Shown: positions 45,013 to 55,382 of the stretch, one piece after another
How positions within the stretch are numbered: the stretch's first letter is position 1
How the letters are laid out: the number at the start of each line of letters is the position of its first letter
Assembly: GCF_023824195.1 (NCBI RefSeq)
Contig: NZ_CP085442.1
Coordinates: 1,278,001-1,342,000 of the forward strand
Direction of reading: 5' to 3'
DNA from: Priestia megaterium
GTDB taxonomy: Bacteria; Bacillota; Bacilli; Bacillales; Bacillaceae_H
Length of the DNA: 64,000 nucleotides
Made by a program: the position numbers and the translations under genes
Notes under the pieces: model-generated
Databases searched by the model: none
Seen by the model: the letters and a program-made list of their open reading frames with translations, nothing else
Told to the model about the DNA's origin: nothing

Positions 45013-46818
45013 ATGGAAGCCGAAAAAAATAAAGTTGTTCGAGAGCGCTTTTATTATCAAACAGATCAAATCATTGATAAGATGTTTAACTGGAAGCAAA
45101 TGGCCCGCTTGTTTCGTTATCTTCATCCATATCGAAAAAACTTGCTTCCTTTCTCGTTTCTTATGGTCATTATCACGACGGTCATTAGACTCGCTATTCC
45201 TATTTTGATAGGTGTATATACGCTTGATCATGCTGTAAAAGATAAGAATAGCACGCTGCTCATGCAGTTAGTTTTCATAATCTTTAGCTTGTATGTCCTA
45301 TCTTATATTTCGAATGTCTTTCGAATTAAATGGATGAACCAACTCGGGCAGCACGTTATATATGATTTAAGAAAACATTTATTTACGCATGTTCAAGGGC
45401 TGTCGCACCGGTTTTTTGATACGCGTTCAGGAGGCTCTATTCTTGTAAGGATTATGAATGATATTAACTCTCTTCAAGATTTATTTACCAACGGGGTAGT
45501 TAACCTGTTTATGGACCTCTTATTGTTAGTTGGGATTGTAGTTATATTATTTTCTCTCAGTCCTGCTTTGACGTGTGCTGTTTTAGTCATTTTACCGATT
45601 ATGTTCTTGATTTCTACAAAGCTGAGAAGAAGAATTCGTCGGTCATGGCAAGTTGTTCGTATGAAGCAGTCAGTATTAAATTCACATTTAAATGAGAGTA
45701 TTCAAGGCATTCGCGTCACTCAATCATTTGCTCAAGAACAAGAAAATATGCTGTTTTTTGAGCGCATAAACAGTGAAAATTACGAGAGCTGGAGGCAAGC
45801 TACTCGAAAAAATGCCATGTTTCGACCGTTTGTAGAACTCACAAATGCTGTCGGAACGGCTATTTTAATTTGGTTCGGTGCCGTACTTATTCAAGATGGG
45901 CGGCTAACAATTGGTATTTTTGTATCATTTGCTTTTTATCTTGGAATGTTTTGGGAACCGATTTCTCGTTTAGGGCAAGTGTATAATCAATTATTAATGG
46001 GAATGGCTTCATCCGAGCGTATTTTTGAATTTCTAGATGAAAAACCTCTCGTCGCAGATTTGGAAACCGCTATGTCTTTAGAGGATATGAAGGGAAAAGT
46101 TGAGTTCAAGCACGTCTCATTTTCTTATGATGGGAAGCGGAAAGCTCTAAACAACGTATCAATTGAAATAAAAGAAGGACAGACGGTTGCTTTAGTGGGG
46201 CATACTGGATCTGGAAAAACGTCCATTGCTAATTTAATCACCCGTTTTTATGATGTGAACGAAGGGCAGATTTTAATTGATAATATGCCTATTCAAGATA
46301 TTACGTTAGCGAGTTTACGAGCGCAAATTAGTATTGTGCTGCAAGAAACCTTTATTTTTTCAGGAACCATTATGGAAAACATTCGGTTTGGAAAACCGGA
46401 TGCTACTGATGATGAAGTGATTAAGGCCGCAGAAGCGGTAGGGGCTGCAGATTTTATAAAGCGTCTGAAAAAAGGCTATGATACGGAAGTGGAAGAGCGA
46501 GGAAACGTCTTATCCGTGGGAGAGCGTCAATTGATTTCATTTGCTCGAACGCTGTTGGCTGATCCTCGTATTATCATTTTAGATGAAGCGACAGCAAGCA
46601 TCGATACAGAAACGGAAGTGAAGATTCAACAGGCGCTTAAAACGCTGTTAAAAAACAGAACTGCCATCATGATTGCCCATCGGTTATCTACCATACGAGA
46701 AGCAGATAACATCATTGTATTAGATCACGGAAGCATTATTGAAACAGGGAATCACGGGGAACTAATGCAGCAAAAAGGCGTATATTATTACCTTGTTCAA
46801 ACCCATGCTACAGCTTAA
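45013..46818 (+). CDS. yknV: ABC exporter half-transporter (YknV-like), catalytic Glu present
   Basis: 601 aa. Six-helix membrane domain then ATPase with Walker A GHTGSGKTSIANLI, Walker B IIILDEATASID with the catalytic Glu, but signature LSVGERQLISFARTLL in place of LSGGQ. In a dimer with the upstream protein, this non-standard signature would face the upstream degenerate Walker B site, leaving one full site. GGGAGG precedes ATG. The pair corresponds to B. subtilis YknU/YknV. Confidence 0.88.
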   Translation: MEAEKNKVVRERFYYQTDQIIDKMFNWKQMARLFRYLHPYRKNLLPFSFLMVIITTVIRLAIPILIGVYTLDHAVKDKNSTLLMQLVFIIFSLYVLSYISNVFRIKWMNQLGQHVIYDLRKHLFTHVQGLSHRFFDTRSGGSILVRIMNDINSLQDLFTNGVVNLFMDLLLLVGIVVILFSLSPALTCAVLVILPIMFLISTKLRRRIRRSWQVVRMKQSVLNSHLNESIQGIRVTQSFAQEQENMLFFERINSENYESWRQATRKNAMFRPFVELTNAVGTAILIWFGAVLIQDGRLTIGIFVSFAFYLGMFWEPISRLGQVYNQLLMGMASSERIFEFLDEKPLVADLETAMSLEDMKGKVEFKHVSFSYDGKRKALNNVSIEIKEGQTVALVGHTGSGKTSIANLITRFYDVNEGQILIDNMPIQDITLASLRAQISIVLQETFIFSGTIMENIRFGKPDATDDEVIKAAEAVGAADFIKRLKKGYDTEVEERGNVLSVGERQLISFARTLLADPRIIILDEATASIDTETEVKIQQALKTLLKNRTAIMIAHRLSTIREADNIIVLDHGSIIETGNHGELMQQKGVYYYLVQTHATA

Positions 46819-46849
46819 AAAACAGAGGGAGCTGATCCTTCTGTTTTTC
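46819..46849 (+). terminator. Probable terminator of the ABC operon
   Basis: AAAACAGAGGGAG pairs imperfectly with CTTCTGTTTTT, followed by C. Confidence 0.55.
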
Positions 46850-46970
46850 TATGAGTGTGAGAAATAGTAAAGAGATATAAGTGTTAACCGGAAAATGAGG
46901 TTGATACAAAAGAATTGTGGTAAAATAACGGTAGTTCAGATTTTTTCCTGTACATAATGGAGGAATTCAA

Positions 46971-47633
46971 ATGAAAAAAGAATTTGCAGTCATCGGATTA
47001 GGTAGATTTGGAGGAAGTATTTGTAAAACATTAAGCGATCAAGGAATGGAAGTTCTGGCGATTGATATTGATGAAGAAAAGGTAAATGAGTATGCGAACG
47101 TTGCTTCCCACGCAGTAGTAGGCGATTCAATGGATGAAGGGGTTCTAAAAAGTTTAGGAATTCGTAATTTTGATCATGTTATCGTAGCTATTGGTGACAA
47201 TATTCAGGCGAGTATTTTGACGACCCTTATTCTAAAAGAGCTGGGCGTTGAAAAAATAACGGTAAAAGCGCAAAATGATTATCATGCTAAAGTATTATCA
47301 AAAATTGGCGCTAATTTTATCGTGCATCCTGAACGAGATATGGGACGAAGAATTGCCAATAACATGATTTCAAACAGCGTGCTAGATTATTTAGAGCTAT
47401 CTGAAGAACACAGCATTGTCGAATTAATAGCGAGTAAAAGAATGGCTGGCAATACGTTAATTGAGTTAGACATTCGTGCGAAATATGGCATTAACATTGT
47501 AGCCATTAAGCGTGAGCGAGATATCATCGTTTCTCCTCAGGCGTCCGAAACGATTCAAGAAGGGGACGTGTTGATTGTTATTGGAGCAGATGCAGATATT
47601 AACCGCTTCGAAAATAAATTTGCCAGTGCTTAA
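46971..47633 (+). CDS. ktrC: Potassium uptake regulatory subunit KtrC
   Basis: 220 aa. N-terminal RCK NAD-like fold (MKKEFAVIGLGRFGGSICK; VLAIDIDEEKVNEY; VAIGDNIQASILT) and a C-terminal RCK_C domain (YGINIVAIKRERDIIVSPQA). Forms the cytoplasmic ring that gates the KtrD (or KtrB) potassium channel; nucleotides and c-di-AMP bind this family. GGAGG precedes ATG. It converges on rnjA as in B. subtilis. Confidence 0.95.
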   Translation: MKKEFAVIGLGRFGGSICKTLSDQGMEVLAIDIDEEKVNEYANVASHAVVGDSMDEGVLKSLGIRNFDHVIVAIGDNIQASILTTLILKELGVEKITVKAQNDYHAKVLSKIGANFIVHPERDMGRRIANNMISNSVLDYLELSEEHSIVELIASKRMAGNTLIELDIRAKYGINIVAIKRERDIIVSPQASETIQEGDVLIVIGADADINRFENKFASA

Positions 47634-47634
47634 T

Positions 47635-47669
47635 AAAAAAGAGCAGATGCAATTGCATCTGCTCTTTTT
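47635..47669. terminator. Bidirectional terminator between ktrC and rnjA
   Basis: GAGCAGATGCAA/TTGCATCTGCTC palindrome flanked by six A and five T. Confidence 0.92.
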
Positions 47670-47675
47670 CTTTTA

Positions 47676-49352
47676 TTAAACCTCCATAATGATTGGTAAA
47701 ATCATTGGACGGCGCTTTGTTTTTTCGTAAAGGAATGGAGCCAATGTGTCTGTGATTTCATTTTTAATCTCAGACCATTGTGACGTACGACGTTCCATTA
47801 CTTTGTTCAAGTGTTTTGTAATGAGGGACTGTGCATCATTAATTAAGTCGCCAGATTCGCGCATATAAACAAAACCACGAGAGATAATGTCTGGACCAGC
47901 AGCGATCTTGAAGTCTTTCATATTGATGCTTACAACCACAATAACAAGACCTTCTTCAGATAAAATGCGGCGGTCACGAAGTACGATATTTCCAATGTCA
48001 CCAATTCCGCTTCCGTCAATATATACAGAGCCTGAAGGAATTTTGCCGGCTACTGAAGCTTCGCTGTCGCTTAAAGCTAGCACCTCTCCATTATCCATAA
48101 TGAAACAGTTTTCTTCAGGAACTCCACAGTCTGTTGCAAGTTTGATGTGCATCTTCTGCATGCGATACTCACCGTGAATTGGCATAAAGTATTTTGGTTT
48201 CATCAAACGAAGCATTAATTTTTGCTCTTCCTGTCCGCCATGTCCAGAAGTGTGGATATCATTTAGAGCACCGTGAATAACCTCTGCTCCTGCACGGAAT
48301 AGCATATCAATTGTTTTGCTAACACTTACTGTATTTCCTGGAATAGGTGAAGATGAGAATACAACCGTATCTCCAGGGATAATTTGAATTTGGCGGTGAG
48401 TACCGTTTGCAATTCTAGATAGCGCTGCCATCGGTTCACCTTGGCTGCCTGTACATAAAATAGTCACGCGGTTAGCTGGAATTCGGTTAATTTGAGAAGG
48501 CTCAATGAACGTATCTTTTGGACATGAAATATATCCAAGCTGTTGGCCAATCTCAATAGCTGCTTCCATACTGCGTCCGAATACAGCAACTTTGCGGTTA
48601 TGCAATACGGCTGCTTCCACTACTTGCTGTAAGCGGTGAATATTTGAAGCAAACGTTGCAAAAATAATACGGCCGTCTACTTTACGGAAAATGTCATGAA
48701 TGCTGTCACCTACGCGGCGCTCAGACATCGTAAAGTTAGGAATTTCACTGTTTGTACTGTCTGAAAGCAAGCATAGAACGCCTTCTTTACCGATTTCAGC
48801 CATTTTTGTTAAGTTAGCCGGTTCGCCCACTGGTGTAAAATCAAACTTGAAATCTCCTGTATGTACGATTTGTCCGTTTGGTGTTTTTACCACAATTCCG
48901 TAAGAATCAGGAATACTGTGAGTTGTGCGGAAAAACGTTACCGATGTTTTACGGAATTTAATTACGTCATCTTCAGTAATTTCATGAAGCTGAGCTGTAC
49001 GAAGCAACCCATGCTCGTCTAATTTGTTGCGAAGAAGCCCAAGGGCTAATTTCCCTGCATAAATAGGAATGTTTAATTCTCTTAATAAGTAAGGAATTCC
49101 GCCGATGTGATCTTCATGACCATGTGTAACGAAAAGGCCACGGATTTTATCTGCATTTTTTACCAAATAACTGTAGTCAGGAATAACGTAGTCAATTCCT
49201 AAAAGCTCATCTTCAGGGAATTTAATTCCTGCATCAATAAGAATAATTTCATCTTGAAACTGTACGGCATACGTATTTTTACCGATTTCGCCTAGTCCAC
49301 CCAGGGCGAAAACTGCCGTTTGATTATTTTTTACAAATTTCATTTTCATCAT
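47676..49352 (-). CDS. rnjA: Ribonuclease J1
   Basis: 558 aa metallo-beta-lactamase/beta-CASP nuclease with 5'-exo and endonuclease activity, central to mRNA decay. Zinc motif [20 protein letters not shown], then HTGDFKFD, beta-CASP motifs ([47 protein letters not shown]) and a C-terminal domain. ATG 49352 overlaps the rpoY stop (ATGA). ATG 49343 gives the [16 protein letters not shown] start of the B. subtilis protein and is an alternative. Confidence 0.97.
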   Translation of the reverse strand: MMKMKFVKNNQTAVFALGGLGEIGKNTYAVQFQDEIILIDAGIKFPEDELLGIDYVIPDYSYLVKNADKIRGLFVTHGHEDHIGGIPYLLRELNIPIYAGKLALGLLRNKLDEHGLLRTAQLHEITEDDVIKFRKTSVTFFRTTHSIPDSYGIVVKTPNGQIVHTGDFKFDFTPVGEPANLTKMAEIGKEGVLCLLSDSTNSEIPNFTMSERRVGDSIHDIFRKVDGRIIFATFASNIHRLQQVVEAAVLHNRKVAVFGRSMEAAIEIGQQLGYISCPKDTFIEPSQINRIPANRVTILCTGSQGEPMAALSRIANGTHRQIQIIPGDTVVFSSSPIPGNTVSVSKTIDMLFRAGAEVIHGALNDIHTSGHGGQEEQKLMLRLMKPKYFMPIHGEYRMQKMHIKLATDCGVPEENCFIMDNGEVLALSDSEASVAGKIPSGSVYIDGSGIGDIGNIVLRDRRILSEEGLVIVVVSINMKDFKIAAGPDIISRGFVYMRESGDLINDAQSLITKHLNKVMERRTSQWSEIKNEITDTLAPFLYEKTKRRPMILPIIMEV

Positions 49353-49558
49353 ATCTCCAATACTTTAAAATCTTCATGCTGTTGTTCATATTCTAGATAG
49401 TCTCCAGTCACTGCTTGAACAAACTCAATATTAATTGAACGCGCTTTTAACTTTTGACGAACGTCACGCTCAGAATCTGCGTTCACATACACTGTTTTTG
49501 TATTTTCACGTACAGCTACTTCACTCATTTTTTCTTGAAAATAAACTTTAAAAATCAT
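49349..49558 (-). CDS. rpoY: RNA polymerase epsilon subunit RpoY
   Basis: 69 aa: [20 protein letters not shown], with [20 protein letters not shown] and acidic C-terminus HEDFKVLEI. Small Firmicutes RNA polymerase subunit (YkzG). It precedes rnjA with an ATGA overlap, the conserved arrangement. AAGGAGAG lies before ATG. Confidence 0.95.
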   Translation of the reverse strand: MIFKVYFQEKMSEVAVRENTKTVYVNADSERDVRQKLKARSINIEFVQAVTGDYLEYEQQHEDFKVLEI

Positions 49559-49754
49559 AACAAAAATCTCTCCTTAATTCCGAAATTCAAATAACTTATT
49601 TTATTATATTATAAAATGTGTATGTATTTCATGTATTTTCTAAAGAAACTTGCTTTCACTACATTTTAGTCATCTAAATATAACAAGTCAATTAATTATA
49701 GAATAATATTAACAGGAAACGGATACAAGACTATATTTTCCGGGCGTATAAAAA

Positions 49755-49826
49755 ATAAGGGCTATTCCATTGTACGATGCAGACACACACTCTGCAAATT
49801 TTACAACAGAAAGCCCTAAAAAAATC
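49755..49826 (-). terminator. Branched terminator of the 23-codon peptide gene
   Basis: On the minus strand AGGGCT pairs with AGCCCT, followed by TATTTTTT. Inside, TTGTA pairs with TACAA and TGCAGA with TCTGCA, a nested long hairpin. Confidence 0.6.
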
Positions 49827-49828
49827 GA

Positions 49829-49900
49829 TTATGCCATCGTTTTTTTACGCAATAATTCATTCCAGCGTTTTAGCAGCCTTTTTCGAAAATCTTTTAACAT
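49829..49900 (-). CDS. Putative 23-aa basic amphipathic peptide
   Basis: MLKDFRKRLLKRWNELLRKK followed by TMA and TAA. AAAGGAG lies 10 bases before ATG, a TATAAT -10 (49957-49962) about 57 bases upstream, and a T-tailed hairpin directly downstream. With eight Lys/Arg and regularly spaced Leu/Trp it would form a cationic amphipathic helix. I recognise no family. It lies between the rpoY and ykrA promoter regions. Confidence 0.5.
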   Translation of the reverse strand: MLKDFRKRLLKRWNELLRKKTMA

Positions 49901-50117
49901 GATTTTTCAGCTCCTTTGTTTTTTTGCGATACCTGCCTGTCTCTCTCTGTACTTTTATTATATGATGAAAAGGGAGAGGTTTATCGTGGTTAAATATGGA
50001 AAAAATGTAAATAGGAACGTCCATTTATAGAGAAACCAGTGCTCGTTTGATATAATTGGAAAGGCTTAACAAAGAGATAAAAAATTATAAAAAATTATAA
50101 AAAATAAGGTGATAAAC

Positions 50118-50900
50118 GTGGAACGAAAGATTATTTTTTTTGATATTGATGGAACGTTATTGGATCATGATAAAAAACTGCCTGCTTCTACAAAAAAAGC
50201 TGTCCAGCTGTTAAAAGAGCAGGGGCATGAAGTGGCAATTGCAACTGGAAGGGCTCCTTTTATGTTTAAAGATCTGCGTGAAGAGTTGGATATTCAAACA
50301 TATATTAGCTTTAATGGTCAGTACATTGTCTTAAATGGAGAAGTTCTTTACAAAAACCCGTTAAATAAAGAAGAGCTTCAAGATTTAACAGCTTTTGCTG
50401 TTGAGCATGATCACCCTGTCGTATACATGGATCATGAAGATATGAAATCAAACATTGAGTTTCATGACTATATCGAATCCAGTATCAGCACGCTGAAAAT
50501 TGGATTTACCCACCCTCACCACGATCCTACTTATTTCGAAGGGCGTGAAATTTATCAATCCCTCTTATTCTGTACAGCGGGAGAAGAAGCTCCTTATGAA
50601 GAAAAATTTAAGAAATTTGACTTTATTCGCTGGCATGAATTTTCAACTGATGTTCTTCCAAAAGGGGGATCAAAAGCGAGAGGAATTGAGACCATGATTG
50701 AAAAGCTTGGCTTTGACAAAAAAGATGTATATGCATTCGGAGACGGTTTAAACGATATCGAAATGCTGGAATTTGTCGGAAATGGCGTAGCGATGGGAAA
50801 TGCGGAAGAAGTCGTGAAAGAAGTTGCTAATCTTGTTACAAAAGATGTAGCAGAAGATGGTATTCTCCACGGATTAGAGCTAGTAGGATTATTAAAGTAA
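50118..50900 (+). CDS. ykrA: HAD superfamily (Cof-type) phosphatase YkrA
   Basis: 260 aa. HAD motif I is IIFFDIDGTLLDHDK, motif II IATGRA, motif III plus IV KGGSKARGIE and AFGDGLNDIEMLE. Acts on small phosphorylated metabolites; substrate unknown. GTG 50118 lies 6 bases after AAGGTG and is the likely start; GTG 50109 is part of that site. It converges on def with a shared terminator. Confidence 0.9.
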   Translation: MERKIIFFDIDGTLLDHDKKLPASTKKAVQLLKEQGHEVAIATGRAPFMFKDLREELDIQTYISFNGQYIVLNGEVLYKNPLNKEELQDLTAFAVEHDHPVVYMDHEDMKSNIEFHDYIESSISTLKIGFTHPHHDPTYFEGREIYQSLLFCTAGEEAPYEEKFKKFDFIRWHEFSTDVLPKGGSKARGIETMIEKLGFDKKDVYAFGDGLNDIEMLEFVGNGVAMGNAEEVVKEVANLVTKDVAEDGILHGLELVGLLK

Positions 50901-50901
50901 G

Positions 50902-50931
50902 AAAAAACGCGAGCTGCTGCTCGCGTTTTTT
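50902..50931. terminator. Bidirectional terminator between ykrA and def
   Basis: AAAAAACGCGAGC pairs with GCTCGCGTTTTTT, four-base loop; the def stop begins at its edge. Confidence 0.92.
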
Positions 50932-51484
50932 AGCGTTCATATGGAAAAGCATTTTCAGGTTCTTGAAATGGATTTTCTTTATTAATGTAATCATAAAACA
51001 TAATTCCGTCTAAATGATCAATTTCGTGCTGAAATACGACAGCAGGAAGGCCTTTTAAACGAATTTTCACTTCTTCGCCTTCAAGTGTTGTGCCTTTTAC
51101 TGTGATACGTGCATATCGAGGAACAAATCCTGGGATATCTTGATCGACAGACAAGCAGCCTTCACCGCCTGTAAGGTATGTCTTTTCTACTGAGTGGCTA
51201 ATGATCTTAGGATTAAATAATGCATAGCTGTATAGCTTGCCTTTTTCATCCGTAACGTGTACCCCAATCATTCGTTTTGATACATTAATTTGAGGAGCGG
51301 CAAGCCCGATACCAGATCGCAGTCCATATTTAGCAGCAATTTCAGGATCTTGGCTGTTTTTTACATATTCTAATAAGCTATGTAAAATCTTTTTGTCTTC
51401 TTCAGAAGCAGGTAACGGTACTTCTTTTGCTACTTCTCGCAGCGTTGGGTGTCCGTCTTGAATAATATCGTTCATTGTAATCAA
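50930..51484 (-). CDS. def: Peptide deformylase
   Basis: 184 aa. Removes the formyl group from new proteins. All three motifs are intact: GIGLAAPQIN, GGEGCLSVD and VFQHEIDHLDGIMF. Resembles B. subtilis DefB (YkrB), including the MITM start. TTG 51484 is 9 bases from GGGAG. Confidence 0.96.
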   Translation of the reverse strand: MITMNDIIQDGHPTLREVAKEVPLPASEEDKKILHSLLEYVKNSQDPEIAAKYGLRSGIGLAAPQINVSKRMIGVHVTDEKGKLYSYALFNPKIISHSVEKTYLTGGEGCLSVDQDIPGFVPRYARITVKGTTLEGEEVKIRLKGLPAVVFQHEIDHLDGIMFYDYINKENPFQEPENAFPYER

Positions 51485-51622
51485 CTTTCACATCTCCCTA
51501 GGCTATTTTATAGGTATAAAGTGTACCAAATCCGTATAAAAAAGTCATTACCTCGACCTTGAACACATAAATGTTTCTACTAATTATATGTATCACGCAT
51601 ATGGAAAAAATTGCATAAGAAA

Positions 51623-51651
51623 AATAAAAGCGACCGTTAGCCGCTTTTATT
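51623..51651 (-). terminator. Terminator of the YjcZ-type peptide gene
   Basis: AATAAAAGCG pairs with CGCTTTTATT, then TTTTC on the minus strand. Confidence 0.82.
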
Positions 51652-51657
51652 GTATAA

Positions 51658-51768
51658 TTACCAGCCGCCACAGCTGCAACCAATAATAACTAATAAAATG
51701 AACAGTACGATTAATAAAACAAACCCTTTATTAGAACCGCCGCAGCCATATCCACCGTAACCCAACAT
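51658..51768 (-). CDS. YjcZ/SscA family small sporulation membrane peptide
   Basis: 36 aa: MLGYGGYGCGGSNKGFVLLI, then VLFILLVIIGCSCGGW. A Gly/Tyr/Cys-rich head followed by one membrane helix is the hallmark of the YjcZ family of small spore-associated proteins. GGGAGG lies 7 bases before ATG. Single-gene unit with its own terminator. Confidence 0.88.
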   Translation of the reverse strand: MLGYGGYGCGGSNKGFVLLIVLFILLVIIGCSCGGW

Positions 51769-51937
51769 AATATAACCTCCCGTAGTTATCAATCCCAAGG
51801 TAAAAAGTAATAAACTCCCTTTTTTTCACGATTAGGTTAGTATAATATATTAAAAGGTGGAAAAAGGGTGTAGAGAAATTGCTAATTTCCTACAAAAATT
51901 GTATAATGACCCATGAATAAGGGAGGATTTACCAGAT

Positions 51938-52603
51938 ATGAAATGCGTCGGAAGATATATAATTATCGGCATTGCTGCTATGTCACTAGCAGGCTGTGCA
52001 GAAGGCTCATCGCCTGAACTTGAGGTATATAATGGATTAGAAAAAGTGGTAGCACAAGAAAAGCAATTTGCTGATCAGCAAAAACCGTTAGCTGATTTAG
52101 AACAGCAAGAAAATGCGATATACGACCAAATTATTGAGCTAGGGATTAAAGATAAAAAGAAAATAAAAAATAAAGCACAAAAAGCCCAGCAGTTATTAGA
52201 TGAGCGTGAAAGTAAATTACAAAAAGAAGAAAAAAGCATCAGCGCTTCGCAAAAACAATTTGAAGCGACAGAGCCAAAGATCCAAAAACTAGAGGATGGC
52301 AAAGCAAAAGAAGAGGCGCTTGAACTATCTTCGTTAATGAAGAAGCGTTATAAGGCCTACCAGTCCTTACATGATGCCTATCTTCATTCCATTGAATTAG
52401 ATCGTCAGCTATATACACTCTTTGAAAAAGACAATGTGAAATTAGAGAATCTTGAAACACAAATCGCTTCGATCAATGCTACTTATAAAGAAGTTGAAAA
52501 GAAAAAAGAAACGTTTAACACATTAACAGCTGACTATAACAAAGCCAAAGAGGATTTTTATAACAAAACGAAGTTAAAGGTGAAAAATAGCGAGAACAAA
52601 TAA
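51938..52603 (+). CDS. ykyA: YkyA family lipoprotein
   Basis: 221 aa. Lipobox MSLAGC (Cys at residue 20) predicts a lipid-anchored extracytoplasmic protein. The remainder is almost entirely charged alpha-helix/coiled coil (KKKIKNKAQKAQQLLDERES; LETQIASINATYKEVEKKKE). The family is called putative cell-wall binding; function is unsettled. GGGAGGA precedes ATG. It stands immediately before the pdh operon as in B. subtilis. Confidence 0.9.
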   Translation: MKCVGRYIIIGIAAMSLAGCAEGSSPELEVYNGLEKVVAQEKQFADQQKPLADLEQQENAIYDQIIELGIKDKKKIKNKAQKAQQLLDERESKLQKEEKSISASQKQFEATEPKIQKLEDGKAKEEALELSSLMKKRYKAYQSLHDAYLHSIELDRQLYTLFEKDNVKLENLETQIASINATYKEVEKKKETFNTLTADYNKAKEDFYNKTKLKVKNSENK

Positions 52604-52604
52604 G

Positions 52605-52635
52605 AAGGCCTGTGAAGTTTACAGGTCTTTTTTTT
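52605..52635 (+). terminator. ykyA terminator
   Basis: GGCCTGT pairs with ACAGGTC, followed by a T8 run. Confidence 0.85.
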
Positions 52636-52880
52636 GGCTGAAAAGGAAGGTTTTCTGAAATAAAGAAAGAGTTTCGACATGATTCAAGTAAAAATTACAA
52701 AAGGTTATTGTTTTAAAAAATCGTTTATTTGTGGCAAGATAGGAGATGTGCAGACGTAAAAAAAGAGAAGGTTATTATAAAACATATAATACAGTTTGCA
52801 TCTGTGTAATAGTACAGCATGTCTTTTTTATGTGTTTTATTTCACAAACTAAAAAAGCGTAATTTCTTGATGTAAATGCA

Positions 52881-52910
52881 TTGACGAACTGTTTTAGTGT
52901 ATTGTAAACT
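52881..52910 (+). promoter_or_regulatory. Probable promoter of pdhABCD
   Basis: TTGACG (52881-52886), 18-base spacer, TAAACT (52905-52910) preceded by TG. A leader of about 265 bases would result. The segment 52636-52880 shows no gene. Confidence 0.5.
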
Positions 52911-52929
52911 AGGTAGCGTAGTAAGTGTT

Positions 52930-53061
52930 GTATTAATCATTTTTGCAAAATAATTAATACAGTTTAACGAAACGCTCGTTTCGCTTAAACTTTCCTTTTA
53001 CGTAAATGTTTGCACAGAATTCGCTGGGGAATACATAGAAATGTTAAGGATTAGCGAATTC
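52930..53061 (+). promoter_or_regulatory. Three-hairpin leader upstream of pdhA
   Basis: Three separate inverted repeats in series. GTATTAATCATTTT pairs with AAAATAATTAATAC (52930-52960). AGTTTAACGAAACG pairs with CGTTTCGCTTAAACT (52961-52991, one bulge) and is followed by TTCCTTTT. GAATTCGCT pairs with AGCGAATTC (53017-53061). It begins about 14 bases after the likely transcription start. No known riboswitch fits. Confidence 0.5.
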
Positions 53062-53183
53062 AAAAAGCTACTCGACAAAATATGACTTTTACTTGTCCAT
53101 TTGGGACATTCTAAAAGCGTGTATGTTTGTTTGATTAGTAAAATGAATTTATACGGCTTAAATGAAAGGAAGAGGTGACTTAG

Positions 53184-54299
<1,116 letters not shown>

Positions 54300-54302
54300 G
54301 CC

Positions 54303-55280
54303 ATGGCGCAAATGACAATGATTCAAGCGATTACTGATGCGTTACGCACAGAAATGAAAAACGACGAAAACGTATTAGTTTTTGGTGAAGACGTTGGCGT
54401 AAACGGTGGAGTATTCCGTGCGACTGAAGGTCTTCAACAAGAATTCGGCGAAGATCGCGTATTCGATACGCCATTAGCTGAATCTGGTATCGGTGGTCTT
54501 GCTGTGGGTCTATCGACTCAAGGTTTCCGTCCGGTTCCTGAAATTCAATTCTTTGGTTTCGTATACGAAGTACTTGATTCTGTATCAGGTCAAGCTGCAC
54601 GTATGCGCTACCGTTCTGGCGGTCGTTGGAATGCACCAATCACATTCCGTTCACCATTCGGTGGAGGCGTTCATACACCAGAACTTCACGCTGATAGCTT
54701 AGAAGGTATCGTAGCATCTCAACCTGGTTTAAAAGTTGTAATTCCTTCAACTCCATACGATGCAAAAGGTCTTTTAATTTCATCAATCCGTGATAACGAT
54801 CCGGTTGTATACTTAGAGCACATGAAGCTTTACCGTTCATTCCGTCAAGAAGTACCTGAAGAATCATACACAATTGATTTAGGTACAGCTGATGTGAAAC
54901 GTGAAGGTACAGACGTAACGCTTATCGCTTACGGTGCAATGGTACACTCATCATTAAAAGCAGCTGAAGAACTAGAAAAAGAAGGTATCTCTGCTGAAGT
55001 AGTGGACTTACGTACAGTTCAACCTTTAGATATCGATACAATTCTTGCATCAGTTGAAAAAACTGGTCGCGTAGTAGTAGTTCAAGAAGCTCAAAAACAA
55101 GCTGGTATCGCAGCTAACGTTGTAGCTGAAATTAACGATCGTGCAATCTTAAGCTTAGAAGCACCAGTATTACGTGTAACAGCACCGGATACTGTGTTCC
55201 CATTCTCTCAAGCTGAGGGCGTATGGTTACCAGACCACAAAGATATCGTTGAAACAGCTAAGAAAGTACTTGAATTTTAA
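54303..55280 (+). CDS. pdhB: Pyruvate dehydrogenase E1 beta subunit
   Basis: 325 aa. Transketolase-like beta subunit ([72 protein letters not shown]). Completes the E1 heterotetramer. AAGGAG within the end of pdhA precedes its ATG. A 102-base gap with a hairpin separates it from pdhC. Confidence 0.97.
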   Translation: MAQMTMIQAITDALRTEMKNDENVLVFGEDVGVNGGVFRATEGLQQEFGEDRVFDTPLAESGIGGLAVGLSTQGFRPVPEIQFFGFVYEVLDSVSGQAARMRYRSGGRWNAPITFRSPFGGGVHTPELHADSLEGIVASQPGLKVVIPSTPYDAKGLLISSIRDNDPVVYLEHMKLYRSFRQEVPEESYTIDLGTADVKREGTDVTLIAYGAMVHSSLKAAEELEKEGISAEVVDLRTVQPLDIDTILASVEKTGRVVVVQEAQKQAGIAANVVAEINDRAILSLEAPVLRVTAPDTVFPFSQAEGVWLPDHKDIVETAKKVLEF

Positions 55281-55298
55281 TTAGCATTTTACTGTGAT

Positions 55299-55330
55299 AG
55301 AAATCAGCTTTGTGCTGATTTCTGTCTTAG
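55299..55330 (+). promoter_or_regulatory. Hairpin between pdhB and pdhC
   Basis: AGAAATCAGC pairs over 10 bp with GCTGATTTCT, five-base loop, followed by GTCTTAG. The weak T-run suggests partial termination or an mRNA processing/stability structure, adjusting E1 against E2/E3 output. Confidence 0.5.
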
Positions 55331-55382
55331 ATAAAATAAACACTAACAAATTGAACGCAACTAACTAGGAGGGTGAAGACAC

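Noticed and set aside
49770..50030. 86-codon plus-strand ORF opposite the 23-codon peptide
   Set aside because: No ribosome site; it is the complement of a better supported short gene and its terminator.
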